Source of the DNA: Lacisediminihabitans sp040549465
Lineage (GTDB): Bacteria; Actinomycetota; Actinomycetes; Actinomycetales; Microbacteriaceae
Reading direction: 5' to 3'
DNA: 64,000 nt
NCBI RefSeq assembly: GCF_040549465.1
Contig: NZ_JBEPTL010000009.1
Span: 62,001-126,000, forward strand
Shown: in pieces, positions 8,045 through 16,835 of the stretch
How the letters are laid out: each line of letters opens with the position of its first letter
Numbering within the stretch: the stretch's first letter is position 1
Translations under genes and position numbers: made by a program
The notes under the pieces: generated by a model
The model's input: the letters and a program-made list of their open reading frames with translations, nothing else
What the model was told of the DNA's origin: nothing
Databases searched by the model: none

Positions 8045-8722
8045 ATGACCGACACGATCATCACCGTGCATGGCCGATTTTCCGCCTTCTATCCGGCAGA
8101 ACGGGCCACGGTGGTCGTCACTATCCACCTCGAGGGAGCACAGAGGAACAGCGTCTTCGCGGCCGTCACGACCTCGGCGGACTCACTCCGCAGGGAGATT
8201 GTGACCAGGCACTCCCCCAGCAACGGCCCCATCACCTGGTGGTCGAGCGACGCTGTGCAGGTGTGGAGCGAGAAGCCGTGGAACAAAGACGGCAAGCAGC
8301 TGGCGCCGGTCTTCCACGCGCGCATCGGATTCACCGCCAAGTTCAGCGACTTCACCGAACTCTCAGCCTGGGTCGAGCGGGTGGCGGCGATCTCCGGCGT
8401 CTCGGTCGGCGGCATCGACTGGGACCTCACCGAGGCGCGCAAGAACGGCGTGACGGCGGAGGTCCGTTCCCGCGCCGTGAAGGATGCCGTGGCCAAGGCG
8501 AGCGTCTACGCCCAGAGCATCGGACTCGGCTCCGTACGTGCGATCGCGATCGCCGATCCAGGCATGCTCGGAGACCAGGTCGGCTCAGCGGCATCCGCCC
8601 CACAGTCCTACGGTTCGATGCGCATGGCATCGGCCACAGATAGTGCGGCACCCGCGCTCTCGCTCAAGCCCGAAGACATCGAAGTCAACGCCGTCGTGGA
8701 TGCGCGGTTCGTTGCGAGTTAG
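8045..8722 (+). CDS. SIMPL domain-containing protein (DUF541)
   Basis: A 225-residue protein with the SIMPL/DUF541 pattern: ITVHGRFSAFYPAERATV near the start, a central VGGIDWDLTEARK region, AVKDAVAKASVYAQSIGL and a C-terminal EDIEVNAVVDARF strand. Family members are often periplasmic or stress-linked, but no signal peptide is visible here. The ATG at 8045, preceded by GGGAG, is chosen because the open frame further upstream runs into the tmRNA gene. It ends directly against the stop of smpB (8722/8723). The function is unknown. Confidence 0.8.
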   Translation: MTDTIITVHGRFSAFYPAERATVVVTIHLEGAQRNSVFAAVTTSADSLRREIVTRHSPSNGPITWWSSDAVQVWSEKPWNKDGKQLAPVFHARIGFTAKFSDFTELSAWVERVAAISGVSVGGIDWDLTEARKNGVTAEVRSRAVKDAVAKASVYAQSIGLGSVRAIAIADPGMLGDQVGSAASAPQSYGSMRMASATDSAAPALSLKPEDIEVNAVVDARFVAS

Positions 8723-9199
8723 TCAGTCGCCGAGGCTGCGCTGGGTTGACATCGCGCGCTGGGCCTCGCGAGTGTCCTGACGCTCACGGAGGGCCTGCCG
8801 CTTGTCGTATTCGCGCTTGCCCTTCGCCACGGCGATTTCGACCTTCGCCTTGCCGTCGCTGAAGTAGATCGAGAGCGGCACGATGGTGTAGCCGCCCTCC
8901 TTCGTCTTGTTGTGGATCTTGAGGATCTGGGCCTTGTGCAAGAGCAGCTTGCGTTTGCGGCGCGGAGGGTGATTGTTCCAGGTGCCCTCGTTGTATTCGG
9001 GAATGTGCACGGCATCCAGCCATGCTTCGCCGTACTCCACGAATGCGTAACCGTCCACGAGGGATGCACGACCAGCCCGCAGCGACTTCACCTCGGTACC
9101 TGTGAGAACCAGTCCGGCCTCATAGGTGTCTTCGATGGTGTAGTCGTGGCGAGCTTTGCGATTGGTGGCCACAACCTTCTGGCCACGTTCCCTGGGCAA
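8723..9199 (-). CDS. smpB: SsrA-binding protein SmpB
   Basis: A 158-residue tmRNA partner protein. The motifs NRKARHDYTIEDTYEAGLVL, GTEVKSLR, HIPEYNEGTW and KGKREYDKRQALRER are diagnostic. The C-terminal tail is basic, as needed for the decoding site. I place the start at TTG 9199 (LPRERGQKVVATN), preceded by GAGAGAGGACAAGCA; a longer frame from ATG 9277 adds a non-conserved 26 residues. It lies downstream of ftsE-ftsX and close to ssrA, the common actinobacterial order. Confidence 0.94.
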   Translation of the reverse strand: MPRERGQKVVATNRKARHDYTIEDTYEAGLVLTGTEVKSLRAGRASLVDGYAFVEYGEAWLDAVHIPEYNEGTWNNHPPRRKRKLLLHKAQILKIHNKTKEGGYTIVPLSIYFSDGKAKVEIAVAKGKREYDKRQALRERQDTREAQRAMSTQRSLGD

Positions 9200-9321
9200 T
9201 GCTTGTCCTCTCTCAGGTTGAACCGACCTCGCATGCTCGGTCGGCACTCGCGTCGCAGATTGCTTCGCAATCTTCATAGCTGCAGCGCGCAGCCCAACAG
9301 TCTAACCTGCCGCGAGGGCGA

Positions 9322-10236
9322 CTACACCTTGAGATAGCGGCCAATTGCGAAGCTCGCGGAGGACGCAGCCAGCACCGCTCCGACGACCAGCAGGATCGGC
9401 ACGACGATGAGGGCATCCGTCATCCCGATGAACGGCGTATCGGTCGCCTGACCGCCGAGATAACCCTGCACGAAGTACTTCACGAGCAGCACGATGGCGC
9501 CGCCCGCGAGAACCGATCCGATGAGCGCGGCGATCACCCCCTCCAGAATGAACGGGGTCTGGATGAAGCGGTTCGACGCCCCGACCAGCCTCATGATCCC
9601 CAACTCTCGCCGTCTGGAGAAAGCGGACAGACGGATGGTGGTGGCGATCAGCAGCACGGCGGCGACGAGCATGAGCACCGCCACGCCGACCGCGGTGAGG
9701 CTCGCGGCGTTGAGCGCTGAGAAGATCGGATCGAGGTACTTCCGTTGATCGACCACCTGTTCGACCCCGGTGAGACCGGCGATGCTCTCACCGATGACAG
9801 CGGACTGGTTGGGGTCTTTGAGGTTGATCCAGAAGGTTTCCGGCAGGAATGCCGGAGAAACGAAGTCCGACCCGGTGGTGTCACTGAACTGCTGCTTGTA
9901 GCGCTTATAGACCTGGTCGTGGTTCTCGAAGCTGACGCTCTTGATGAGGCTGGCGAGGGCCGGCGCCTGGAGCGCGGCTTTCACCTGGTCTTTCTGGTCT
10001 TTGGTTGCCTCGACCTGGCTGCAGTTGCCGTCTGTGGAGGTCTCCGTGCACATGTAGATCGCGACCTGGGCCCTGTCGTACCAATAGCCCTTCATCTGGC
10101 CGATCTGGAACTGCAGCAGGATCGCCGCGCCCACGAATGTAAGCGAGATGAAGGTCACGAGAACCACCGAGACCACCATGGAGATGTTGCGTCGCAGGCC
10201 GTTGCCGACCTCCGACATGATCAGTCCGAATCTCAC
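9322..10236 (-). CDS. ftsX: Cell division protein FtsX (permease of FtsEX)
   Basis: A 304-residue membrane protein with one N-terminal helix (about 20-45), an extracellular domain (about 50-195) and three C-terminal helices, the FtsX/MacB-like topology. MRFGLIMSEVGNGLRRN is typical of actinobacterial FtsX. With FtsE it regulates peptidoglycan hydrolases of the RipC/CwlO type at division (family knowledge). The extracellular domain has two cysteines (CTETSTDGNC) that may pair. It overlaps ftsE by 4 nt. Confidence 0.94.
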   Translation of the reverse strand: MRFGLIMSEVGNGLRRNISMVVSVVLVTFISLTFVGAAILLQFQIGQMKGYWYDRAQVAIYMCTETSTDGNCSQVEATKDQKDQVKAALQAPALASLIKSVSFENHDQVYKRYKQQFSDTTGSDFVSPAFLPETFWINLKDPNQSAVIGESIAGLTGVEQVVDQRKYLDPIFSALNAASLTAVGVAVLMLVAAVLLIATTIRLSAFSRRRELGIMRLVGASNRFIQTPFILEGVIAALIGSVLAGGAIVLLVKYFVQGYLGGQATDTPFIGMTDALIVVPILLVVGAVLAASSASFAIGRYLKV

Positions 10237-11012
10237 GGTGCGACCTCCGACTGTCCGGCGATACCGAGATCCTGGCGCGCTACCGGGGCCGTTCGCGGCG
10301 TGGCCGGGAAACCCTGGGTCGGAATCGTCTGGGTCTGGTATCCGCCCTGGCGCTCGTCGCGCACGATCTGCCCGCTGACCAGTTCGATCACGCGGCGCTG
10401 CATTTGGTCGACGATGCCGGCGTCGTGCGTAGCCATGATTACCGTCGTGCCGCTCTGGCTGATGCGTTCGAGCAGGGTCATGATGCCGGCGCTGGTCGAG
10501 GGGTCGAGGTTACCTGTCGGCTCATCGGCGAGCAGGATGGCCGGCTTGTTCACGATGGCGCGGGCGATGGCCACGCGCTGCTGCTCACCACCGGAGAGCT
10601 CATGGGGCAGCCGGTTGGTCTTGCCGGCGAGCCCCACCATCTTGAGAACGTCGGGAACCGCCTCCTGGATGAATCCTTTCGACTTGCCGATCACCTGGAG
10701 GGTGAAGGCGACGTTGTCGAACACGTTCTTCTGCGGTAACAGACGGAAGTCCTGGAATACGACGCCGAGATTGCGGCGGAAGAACGGCACCTTCCGACTG
10801 CTGAGGCTGCCGATATTCTGCCCGAGGACGTGGATCTGCCCACGACTGGGGTTCTCCTCCTTGAGCACAAGCCTCAGGAAACTGGACTTGCCGCTTCCGG
10901 ACGCGCCGACGAGAAAGACGAACTCTCCGCGAAGGATCTCAAGCGTCACCGCATTGAGCGCCGGTCGCGCGTTCCCCTTATAGAGCTTGGTTACCTGATC
11001 AAACCGAATCAT
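10233..11012 (-). CDS. ftsE: Cell division ATP-binding protein FtsE
   Basis: A 259-residue ABC ATPase with Walker A GASGSGKSS (about 37-45), signature LSGGEQQRVAIARA, Walker B ILLADEPTGNLD and a His-switch (ATHD). It starts MIRFDQVTKLYKGNARPAL, as FtsE does. The C-terminal ~35 residues are a Gln/Pro-rich extension past the usual FtsE length. It is the first gene of ftsE-ftsX-smpB. In most actinobacteria prfB lies directly upstream; here a sugar-acid cassette separates the two. Confidence 0.94.
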   Translation of the reverse strand: MIRFDQVTKLYKGNARPALNAVTLEILRGEFVFLVGASGSGKSSFLRLVLKEENPSRGQIHVLGQNIGSLSSRKVPFFRRNLGVVFQDFRLLPQKNVFDNVAFTLQVIGKSKGFIQEAVPDVLKMVGLAGKTNRLPHELSGGEQQRVAIARAIVNKPAILLADEPTGNLDPSTSAGIMTLLERISQSGTTVIMATHDAGIVDQMQRRVIELVSGQIVRDERQGGYQTQTIPTQGFPATPRTAPVARQDLGIAGQSEVAP

Positions 11013-11161
11013 GACGGTATGAGCCTAGGCAGCCATCCAGCGGATGAACGGAGCGACTCACCCGATCAGCCTGCGAAATCCCTCTGCATCTGAATCACCG
11101 CGCCCGGCAGGACGGGTGACCCGCGACCTGGATGCCGAGGAGAGCGATTCGGGCCGAGCCG

Positions 11162-11827
11162 TCAGTCGCGAGCCTTCGCGACGGCAGCCACATAGCCCTC
11201 TGCGCGGATGGTGACCGCCGCCCAGTCCGCTGCATCTGCATCCGCGTTGGAGACGAGCGCACTGCCCACGGCGACGGCATGGGCGCCGCTGCGAAACCAT
11301 TCGGTGAGGTTGTCCAGGTTCACGCCGCCTGTCGGGATGATACGAAGGTCGGGCATGGGCGCACGAACCTCACGGAGATAGCCAGGGCCGCCCTGCGAGG
11401 CGGGAAAGAGTTTCACGAATGTCGCGCCTGCGTTCTGCGCCGCATCGAGTTCTGATGGCGTGAACGCACCGCAGAGCACAGGGATGCCGGCTGCGATCGC
11501 CGCAGCCAGCACCTCGCGATTGAAGGTCGGGGTGACGATGAAGTCGGCTCCGGCCGTGGACACTGCCCTGACATCGTCGACGGTGCGCACGGAGCCTGCC
11601 CCGATCACGACATCCGACTCTGCGGTGGAACGGACAGCGCTGATGGCGGCTGCCGCGTCCGGGGTGGTGAGTGCGACTTCGACGGCGGTCAACCCTCCGG
11701 CGAGGAGTGCGCGAGCGGCCGGCTCTGCACCTCCCGGAACTCCGAGCCTGATAATGCCGACAAGGGGCACGCGGGCGAGTGCCTGTTCGAGGGCGATGCG
11801 ACGGTCTTCTGCGACGGGCGAGTTCAT
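11162..11827 (-). CDS. eda: 2-dehydro-3-deoxy-phosphogluconate (KDPG) aldolase family
   Basis: A 221-residue class I aldolase. The family pattern is clear: LVGIIRL, the glutamate in VEVALTTP, GAGSV, the Schiff-base lysine in FVKLFPAS and the phosphate-binding RIIPTGGV. It would split KDPG or a related 2-keto-3-deoxy sugar acid into pyruvate and an aldehyde. The start is ATG 11827 (MNSPVAEDRR). It is divergent from the PfkB kinase, with a shared ~150-nt control region. The exact substrate (gluconate, galactonate or uronate derived) cannot be told from sequence. Confidence 0.85.
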   Translation of the reverse strand: MNSPVAEDRRIALEQALARVPLVGIIRLGVPGGAEPAARALLAGGLTAVEVALTTPDAAAAISAVRSTAESDVVIGAGSVRTVDDVRAVSTAGADFIVTPTFNREVLAAAIAAGIPVLCGAFTPSELDAAQNAGATFVKLFPASQGGPGYLREVRAPMPDLRIIPTGGVNLDNLTEWFRSGAHAVAVGSALVSNADADAADWAAVTIRAEGYVAAVAKARD

Positions 11828-11978
11828 AGGGCAATCCTTCCGCACGGAAGTGTGGAATCGTGCCACGATCTGGCGAGCCGACTGTCGACGCCGTCGCAAC
11901 CGGTAACATCAGCGCGATGAGATTTTTGGCGCGACACCACTACCCGCTCGACCGTATTCATCCAGGGTCACGCGGGCT

Positions 11979-12929
11979 ATGAACCGTCCAGACGTTGTGG
12001 GCATCGGCGAAGCGATGGTGCTCATGCAGGCTCCAGAAGGCGATTTGCTCGCAGGCGCGCGCTCCTATGACGTACATGTCGCGGGAGCCGAGCTCAATGC
12101 GTGCGCGGCGGTCGCTTCCCTCGGAGGCGCAGCAATCTATCTCACCAGGCTCGGCAATGACCCCTTCGCGTCGCAGATCCAGACCGCAGCAGGGGATCTC
12201 CATGTGGTGATCGATGCTGAGATCGACCTCACCCGCCCGACCGGTGTCTTCTTCAAAGACCTGACGGTCACCGACGAACGTCGGGTTTTCTACTACCGGG
12301 CAGGCTCGGCGGCATCCGCGCTCTCGGAGTCCGACGCCGATCGCGCCATGGATCTGCATCCACGCTCAGTGCTCGTCTCAGGCCTCACTGCAGCCCTTGG
12401 CGACACTCCAGCGAGGATGCTGCGCAGGGTGGCCGAACGCGTCGCGAAGACCGACAGCTGGCTTGTGGTCGACGCGAACCTGCGACCCACCCTCGGAAAC
12501 CTCGACGTCAGCATGCGCACGATCCACGAGATCCTGCCGCAGACCCGGATACTCGTGCTCGGGCGCGATGAGGGTGAGCTGCTCTTCGGGCACAGCGACG
12601 TCGCCGGCATCATGCGAGCGGCGCTCGATGAAGGAGCTGCCGAGGTCGTCGTCAAAGACGGCGCCGAAGGCTCCCACTGGATGGACGAGGGCGGCAGTCC
12701 ACAGCACCTCCCGTCGATCGCCACCGACGTCGTTGACACCGTGGGCGCTGGGGACGCGTTCACCGGCGGTTACCTCTGGGCACGGCTCAAGGGTATTGAC
12801 GCACGCCGCGCCGCCGTTCTCGGCTCCTGGCTCGCGGCGGGAGTCGTCGCGACGCCCGGGGACTCCGCAGGACTCCCCACGGCGGATGACGCCTCTCGCT
12901 TCGTCACCGAACTGCTCGCGCAGGCCTGA
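11979..12929 (+). CDS. PfkB-family sugar kinase, probable 2-keto-3-deoxygluconate kinase
   Basis: A 316-residue ribokinase-like kinase: VVGIGEAMVLM at the start, GGAAIYLTRLGNDPF, VDANLRPTL and the catalytic DTVGAGDAFTGG near residue 250. The divergent KDPG aldolase gene suggests a KdgK-type activity, phosphorylating 2-keto-3-deoxygluconate before aldol cleavage; this is inference from context. A fructokinase or other sugar kinase is the alternative. The gene belongs to the cassette inserted between ftsE and prfB. Confidence 0.8.
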   Translation: MNRPDVVGIGEAMVLMQAPEGDLLAGARSYDVHVAGAELNACAAVASLGGAAIYLTRLGNDPFASQIQTAAGDLHVVIDAEIDLTRPTGVFFKDLTVTDERRVFYYRAGSAASALSESDADRAMDLHPRSVLVSGLTAALGDTPARMLRRVAERVAKTDSWLVVDANLRPTLGNLDVSMRTIHEILPQTRILVLGRDEGELLFGHSDVAGIMRAALDEGAAEVVVKDGAEGSHWMDEGGSPQHLPSIATDVVDTVGAGDAFTGGYLWARLKGIDARRAAVLGSWLAAGVVATPGDSAGLPTADDASRFVTELLAQA

Positions 12930-12932
12930 CTC

Positions 12933-12968
12933 CCCGCGCACTCTCGCATCCCCGCGCACTCTCGCATC
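12933..12968. repeat. Perfect 18-bp tandem duplication
   Basis: CCCGCGCACTCTCGCATC occurs twice head to tail (12933-12950 and 12951-12968) directly after the kinase stop codon. It is the left edge of the 328-nt gap between the kinase and oxidoreductase genes and abuts the long palindrome. Confidence 0.85.
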
Positions 12969-12969
12969 C

Positions 12970-13039
12970 ATCCGCGCGCCGTTTTGTCATCAGCGCGCAC
13001 GTTGTAACTCGCGCGCTGATAACACAACACCGCGCGGAT
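12970..13039. repeat. Long intergenic palindrome (29-nt arms)
   Basis: The arms 12970-12998 and 13011-13039 match at 25 of 29 positions when one is reverse complemented (outer ATCCGCGCG, inner ATCAGCGCGC), around a 12-nt loop. The element could fold into a strong hairpin on either strand. It has no T-run, so it is not a classical terminator. It sits in the 12930-13256 gap, which otherwise holds only the tandem repeat and small dyads. Confidence 0.85.
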
Positions 13040-13073
13040 GAGGGTGAGCCGGTCGCGCGCCTTTCGCCAAGAA

Positions 13074-13162
13074 CTACACGAGTAGATTCTCGAAAGTAAC
13101 CATTCATTCCCCAGCAATGAATGAAGCGGCAGTGCTGTCGAATGCGGCATTGACTCGTGTAG
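13074..13162. promoter_or_regulatory. Candidate operator region upstream of the Gfo/Idh gene
   Basis: CTACACGAGT (13074-13083) returns as its exact reverse complement ACTCGTGTAG at 13153-13162. Between them CATTCATT and AATGAATG (13101-13108 and 13116-13123) form an 8-bp dyad with a 7-nt loop. These lie 95-185 nt before the oxidoreductase start. They are plausible sites for the neighbouring LacI regulator, but no LacI consensus is certain. Confidence 0.35.
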
Positions 13163-13256
13163 ATTTCGATGTGAAACTTCTTGCTGCTGCTGGATTTTGG
13201 CCGACGATACGGCCGCTCAGCGCTGTGTGAATACGAGCACTCCAGAAAGGTTCAAC

Positions 13257-14498
13257 ATGCCGATTTCCATTGGCGTCGTGGGCGCGGGCCAGTTCGCCGG
13301 CCAGTTCTCCACGCTATTCAAACTCCACCCGGGCGTCTCTCGCGTCTACGTGACGGACCTGCTCCCGGAGCGGGCTGAGGAGTTGAAAGAGCTCCAGGAC
13401 CTGGACGGAACTTTCTCGGATTTCGATGCGATGCTGGCATCCGATGTGGATGCCGTCGCGATCTTCACCCAGCGCTGGACCCACGGCCCCCTCGTGGTGA
13501 AGGCGCTACGAGCCGGCAAGCACGTCTACTCCGCGGTGCCGATGGCCATCTCCGAGGATGAGATCGCCGCGATCATCGAGGCGGTTCGCGAGACCGGACT
13601 GACCTACATGATGGGTGAGACGAGCTACTACAACCCGGCGACCGTCTTCGCACGCAAGCAGCTCGCCGAGGGTAAGTTCGGCCGGGTGTTTTATGCCGAG
13701 GGCGACTACGTGCACGACATGGACCTCGGCTTCTACGCCGCCTACGAATACAGCGGCGGTGCGGAGTGGAAGCGCACAGCGAGCTACCCGCCGATGCTCT
13801 ATCCGACACACTCGATCGGCGGTGTTCTCGGAGCCCTGCCGACCCACGCCGTCAGCGTCAGCTGCATCGGCGTGCACGACGATCGTGGTGATGGCGTCTT
13901 CGACCGCGAGACCAGCATGTTCGCCAACGACTTCTCCAACGCCACCGCGCTGTTCGAACTCGCTGGTGGCGGCTCGATGCGCATCAACGAGATGCGCCGG
14001 GTCGGCTATCCCTCCCACATCCGGGAGTCGCGCTTCCGTTTCTTTGGCACCGAGGGCAGCTTCGAGCAGCTCGCGGAGGTCTCGGTCTGGCAGAACAAGG
14101 AGGGTGTCGAAGACGTCTCCGCCCTGCTGGCGACGGACGCGACGATGGACGCGGATGATCCGGCTCTCGCGCACGTGGCTCCCGAGCTGCGCAATGCTTT
14201 CGTCTCCGGGCACTCGGCCGTGCACGACGTCTCTCGCCTGCCCGAGTCTTTCCTCGGAGCACCGGACGGCCATGAAGGCAGCCACCACTTCCTTGCCGAT
14301 GACTTCGTCACGGCCGTCAACAACCGCGTACTGCCGCCGGTCAACGCCTGGGTCGCGGCCCGGTTCACCCTTCCGGGCATCATCGCGCACCAGTCCGCGC
14401 TGCAGGGCGGCGAACGTCTCGTCGTGCCCGATTTCGGCGACGCGCCGGGACCGGTCGGCACCTCGAACCTCAGTGATGCGAAGGGCACGGCCCGATAG
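13257..14498 (+). CDS. Gfo/Idh/MocA-family oxidoreductase
   Basis: A 413-residue NAD(P)-dependent sugar or inositol dehydrogenase-like protein. The Rossmann motif GVVGAGQFAGQF is at residues 6-17 and the family GKHVYSAVPMA loop near residue 100. The C-terminal half contains the beta-sheet substrate domain. The start is ATG 13257, preceded by AGAAAGG. Downstream on the same strand is a LacI regulator, and upstream a KdgK/Eda-type pair, so oxidation or reduction of a sugar or sugar acid feeding the same route is inferred. The substrate is unknown. Confidence 0.85.
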   Translation: MPISIGVVGAGQFAGQFSTLFKLHPGVSRVYVTDLLPERAEELKELQDLDGTFSDFDAMLASDVDAVAIFTQRWTHGPLVVKALRAGKHVYSAVPMAISEDEIAAIIEAVRETGLTYMMGETSYYNPATVFARKQLAEGKFGRVFYAEGDYVHDMDLGFYAAYEYSGGAEWKRTASYPPMLYPTHSIGGVLGALPTHAVSVSCIGVHDDRGDGVFDRETSMFANDFSNATALFELAGGGSMRINEMRRVGYPSHIRESRFRFFGTEGSFEQLAEVSVWQNKEGVEDVSALLATDATMDADDPALAHVAPELRNAFVSGHSAVHDVSRLPESFLGAPDGHEGSHHFLADDFVTAVNNRVLPPVNAWVAARFTLPGIIAHQSALQGGERLVVPDFGDAPGPVGTSNLSDAKGTAR

Positions 14499-14597
14499 CA
14501 TCGGGAGCGAATCGGCCCTCCCGGCGACCAGACCAGTCTCCCGGCGGTCGCACCAGTCTCTCGCGGATGGGACGACAGCAGGAAGAGGAAGGCCAGC

Positions 14598-15608
14598 ATG
14601 GTTCCCGACGGGGAAGCTCCGAAACGACGTGCCACACGCGCCGATGTCGCGCGCTATGCCGGTGTGAGCCCTGCCGTCGTCAGCTATACGGTGAATGCGG
14701 GCCCACGCCCGGTGGCGGCCGCCACGCGTGCTCGTGTGCAGGACGCCATCCGCGTGCTGGGTTATCGTCCGAACGCGGCGGCACGAACCCTCAAGGTGGG
14801 TTCGACCACGATGCTCGGTCTCATCGTTCCCGATTCGAGTAACCCATTCTTCGCCCAGTTCGGGCATGCGCTCGAGGACGTTGCGGCTGCGAGCGGGTAT
14901 GCGCTGCTTGTCGTGAACGTCAGCAATACCAAGGATCTGGCGCTGGGCATCCGCCGCCTCGCCTCCCGTCAGGTCGACGGCATGTTCATCGCTGTCAAGC
15001 TGGGTATGGCCGACCTCGCCGCTCTCGGAGAGTCGGGAACGCCGGCCGTGCTGCTCAACCAGTCCGACGCGGTGAGCGGATTGCCGACCATCGGATCCGA
15101 CCTCTACGAGGGCGCGCGCCAGGGCGTTCGCCACCTCATAGAGCACGGTCACCGCACCGTCGCCTTCGTGGGCGAGTCCGACCCGAGCGAGGAACGTCAA
15201 CGCGGATGGCGTGACGCCCTCGCCGCTGCCGGCCTCGAATTAGGCCCGATCGCCGCGGCCGAGTTCACCAGGGAGAGTGGCTATGCGGCAGGACAGAGCC
15301 TCCTGACGCTCGAACAGCGACCGACAGCTGTCTTCGTGAGCTCCGACCAGCAGGCGGTGGGTGTTCTGCGCGCCTTCCATGAGGGCGGTCTGTCACTCCC
15401 CGCCGACATCGCGATCGTCTCACTCGACGGTTCCCCTGAGGCCGAATACAGCTGGCCCGCGCTCACTACCGTCGTTCAGCCGGTACGCGACATGGCCATG
15501 GACGCGCTCGAACGCCTCGTACAGCCAAACGCCCCGACGCGCTTCGTGCAGTACGCGACGACCCTGCTCATCCGGCAGAGCTGCGGATGCGGACACCTGC
15601 AGAGCTGA
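14598..15608 (+). CDS. LacI-family transcriptional regulator
   Basis: A 336-residue regulator with an N-terminal LacI helix-turn-helix (TRADVARYAGVSPAVVSYTVN, residues about 15-34), the hinge helix LGYRPNAAARTLKVG and a periplasmic-binding-protein-like effector domain (GLIVPDSSNPFFAQ). It ends in a Cys-rich tail (SCGCGH). It probably controls the adjacent kinase, aldolase and oxidoreductase genes. Converges on prfB, 36 nt apart. Confidence 0.9.
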   Translation: MVPDGEAPKRRATRADVARYAGVSPAVVSYTVNAGPRPVAAATRARVQDAIRVLGYRPNAAARTLKVGSTTMLGLIVPDSSNPFFAQFGHALEDVAAASGYALLVVNVSNTKDLALGIRRLASRQVDGMFIAVKLGMADLAALGESGTPAVLLNQSDAVSGLPTIGSDLYEGARQGVRHLIEHGHRTVAFVGESDPSEERQRGWRDALAAAGLELGPIAAAEFTRESGYAAGQSLLTLEQRPTAVFVSSDQQAVGVLRAFHEGGLSLPADIAIVSLDGSPEAEYSWPALTTVVQPVRDMAMDALERLVQPNAPTRFVQYATTLLIRQSCGCGHLQS

Positions 15609-15644
15609 ATCCGCTGGTCGCCCGCGATCGACTGCCGCACGACC

Positions 15645-16760
15645 CTAGCTGTCGGCCGAGACATCCCGTTTTCGCCACTTGATGCCAGCGTTGATGAAAC
15701 CGTCGAGGTCTCCGTCGAACACGGCGGTTGGGTTGTTGACCTCGTAGTCGGTGCGCAGGTCTTTGACCATCTGATACGGCGCCAGCACGTAGCTGCGCAT
15801 CTGGTCGCCCCAGCTCGCGGTGATCACACCGGCGAGCTCCTTCTTCTGGGCCGCCTCGCGCTCACGCTCGAGCAGCAGAAGCCGCGACTGCAACACGCGC
15901 ATGGCGGCCGCACGGTTCTGGATCTGGCTTTTCTCGTTCTGCATCGACACGACAGTGCCGGTGGGAATGTGGGTGATGCGCACCGCGGAATCCGTGGTGT
16001 TGACGGACTGGCCGCCCGGGCCACTCGAGCGGAAGACATCGACACGGATGTCGCTTTCCGGAACATCGATGACATCCGTCTGCTCGATGAGAGGAATCAC
16101 CTCGACCGCCGCAAAACTGGTTTGACGCTTGCCAGCCGAGTTGAAGGGGCTCATGCGCACCAGGCGGTGAGTGCCGGCCTCGACGCTGAGCGTGCCGAAA
16201 GCGTAGGGGGTATCGATCTCGATGGTGGTCGACTTGATGCCGGCCTCCTCCGCGTAGCTTGTGTCGAGCACCGTGGCCGGGCAACCGTGCTGCTCAGCCC
16301 AGCGCAGGTACATGCGCATCAACATCTCAGCGAAATCCGAGGCGTCTACACCCCCGGCGCCCGCACGGATGGTGACGACTGCTGCTCGCGAATCGAACTC
16401 GCCGTTAAGCAGGGTCTGCACCTCCAGCTCGCCGAGCAGTTTCTGGATGCTGGTCAGTTCGGTGCGGGCCTCGGCCGCGGCGCCGGCATCCGACTCCTCG
16501 TTGGCCAGTTCAACCATGATCTCCAGGTCGTCGAGACGCGACTGGATGCTGGTGATCTTGGCGAGCTCAGCCTGACGATGGCTGAGGTTCGAGGTGATCC
16601 TCTGGGCTTTGTCCGTGTCGTCCCAGAGGTCGGGTACACCCGCCTGCTCGCTCAGGTCGGCGATCTCCGCCGAGAGCCTGTCGACATCTACGACAGAACG
16701 AATGTCCGCGAAGGTCGAGCGAAGCGCAGCGATCTGTTCAGAAAAATCGAGCTCGTCCAT
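15645..16760 (-). CDS. prfB: Peptide chain release factor 2
   Basis: A 371-residue RF2: the peptidyl hydrolysis motif GGQ is in SSGPGGQSVNTTDSAVR and the stop-codon recognition domain precedes it. The frame is continuous from the ATG at 16760 (MDELDFSEQI), so the programmed +1 frameshift of many bacterial prfB genes is absent. ftsE, its usual neighbour, lies 4.6 kb downstream beyond the sugar-acid cassette. Confidence 0.95.
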   Translation of the reverse strand: MDELDFSEQIAALRSTFADIRSVVDVDRLSAEIADLSEQAGVPDLWDDTDKAQRITSNLSHRQAELAKITSIQSRLDDLEIMVELANEESDAGAAAEARTELTSIQKLLGELEVQTLLNGEFDSRAAVVTIRAGAGGVDASDFAEMLMRMYLRWAEQHGCPATVLDTSYAEEAGIKSTTIEIDTPYAFGTLSVEAGTHRLVRMSPFNSAGKRQTSFAAVEVIPLIEQTDVIDVPESDIRVDVFRSSGPGGQSVNTTDSAVRITHIPTGTVVSMQNEKSQIQNRAAAMRVLQSRLLLLEREREAAQKKELAGVITASWGDQMRSYVLAPYQMVKDLRTDYEVNNPTAVFDGDLDGFINAGIKWRKRDVSADS

Positions 16761-16835
16761 GTCGCCGTCAAGACTACCGGAGCGCGGCCGAACGCCCGGC
16801 AAGAGAAGAGCAGCCGGCGCGATAGCATCACAAGA

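Noticed and set aside
9745..10983. 412-codon open frame on the plus strand
   Set aside because: It lies opposite ftsX and ftsE and shows no protein family features.
13506..15200. 564-codon open frame on the minus strand
   Set aside because: It is a high-GC antisense shadow of the Gfo/Idh and LacI genes and has no recognisable domain.
15645..16760. Programmed frameshift in prfB
   Set aside because: The RF2 frame is continuous from the ATG at 16760 to the stop.
15969..16835. A 703-codon open frame that would extend the MFS gene far upstream
   Set aside because: The upstream 289 codons are the antisense of prfB; the transporter's N-terminus starts at 16836.
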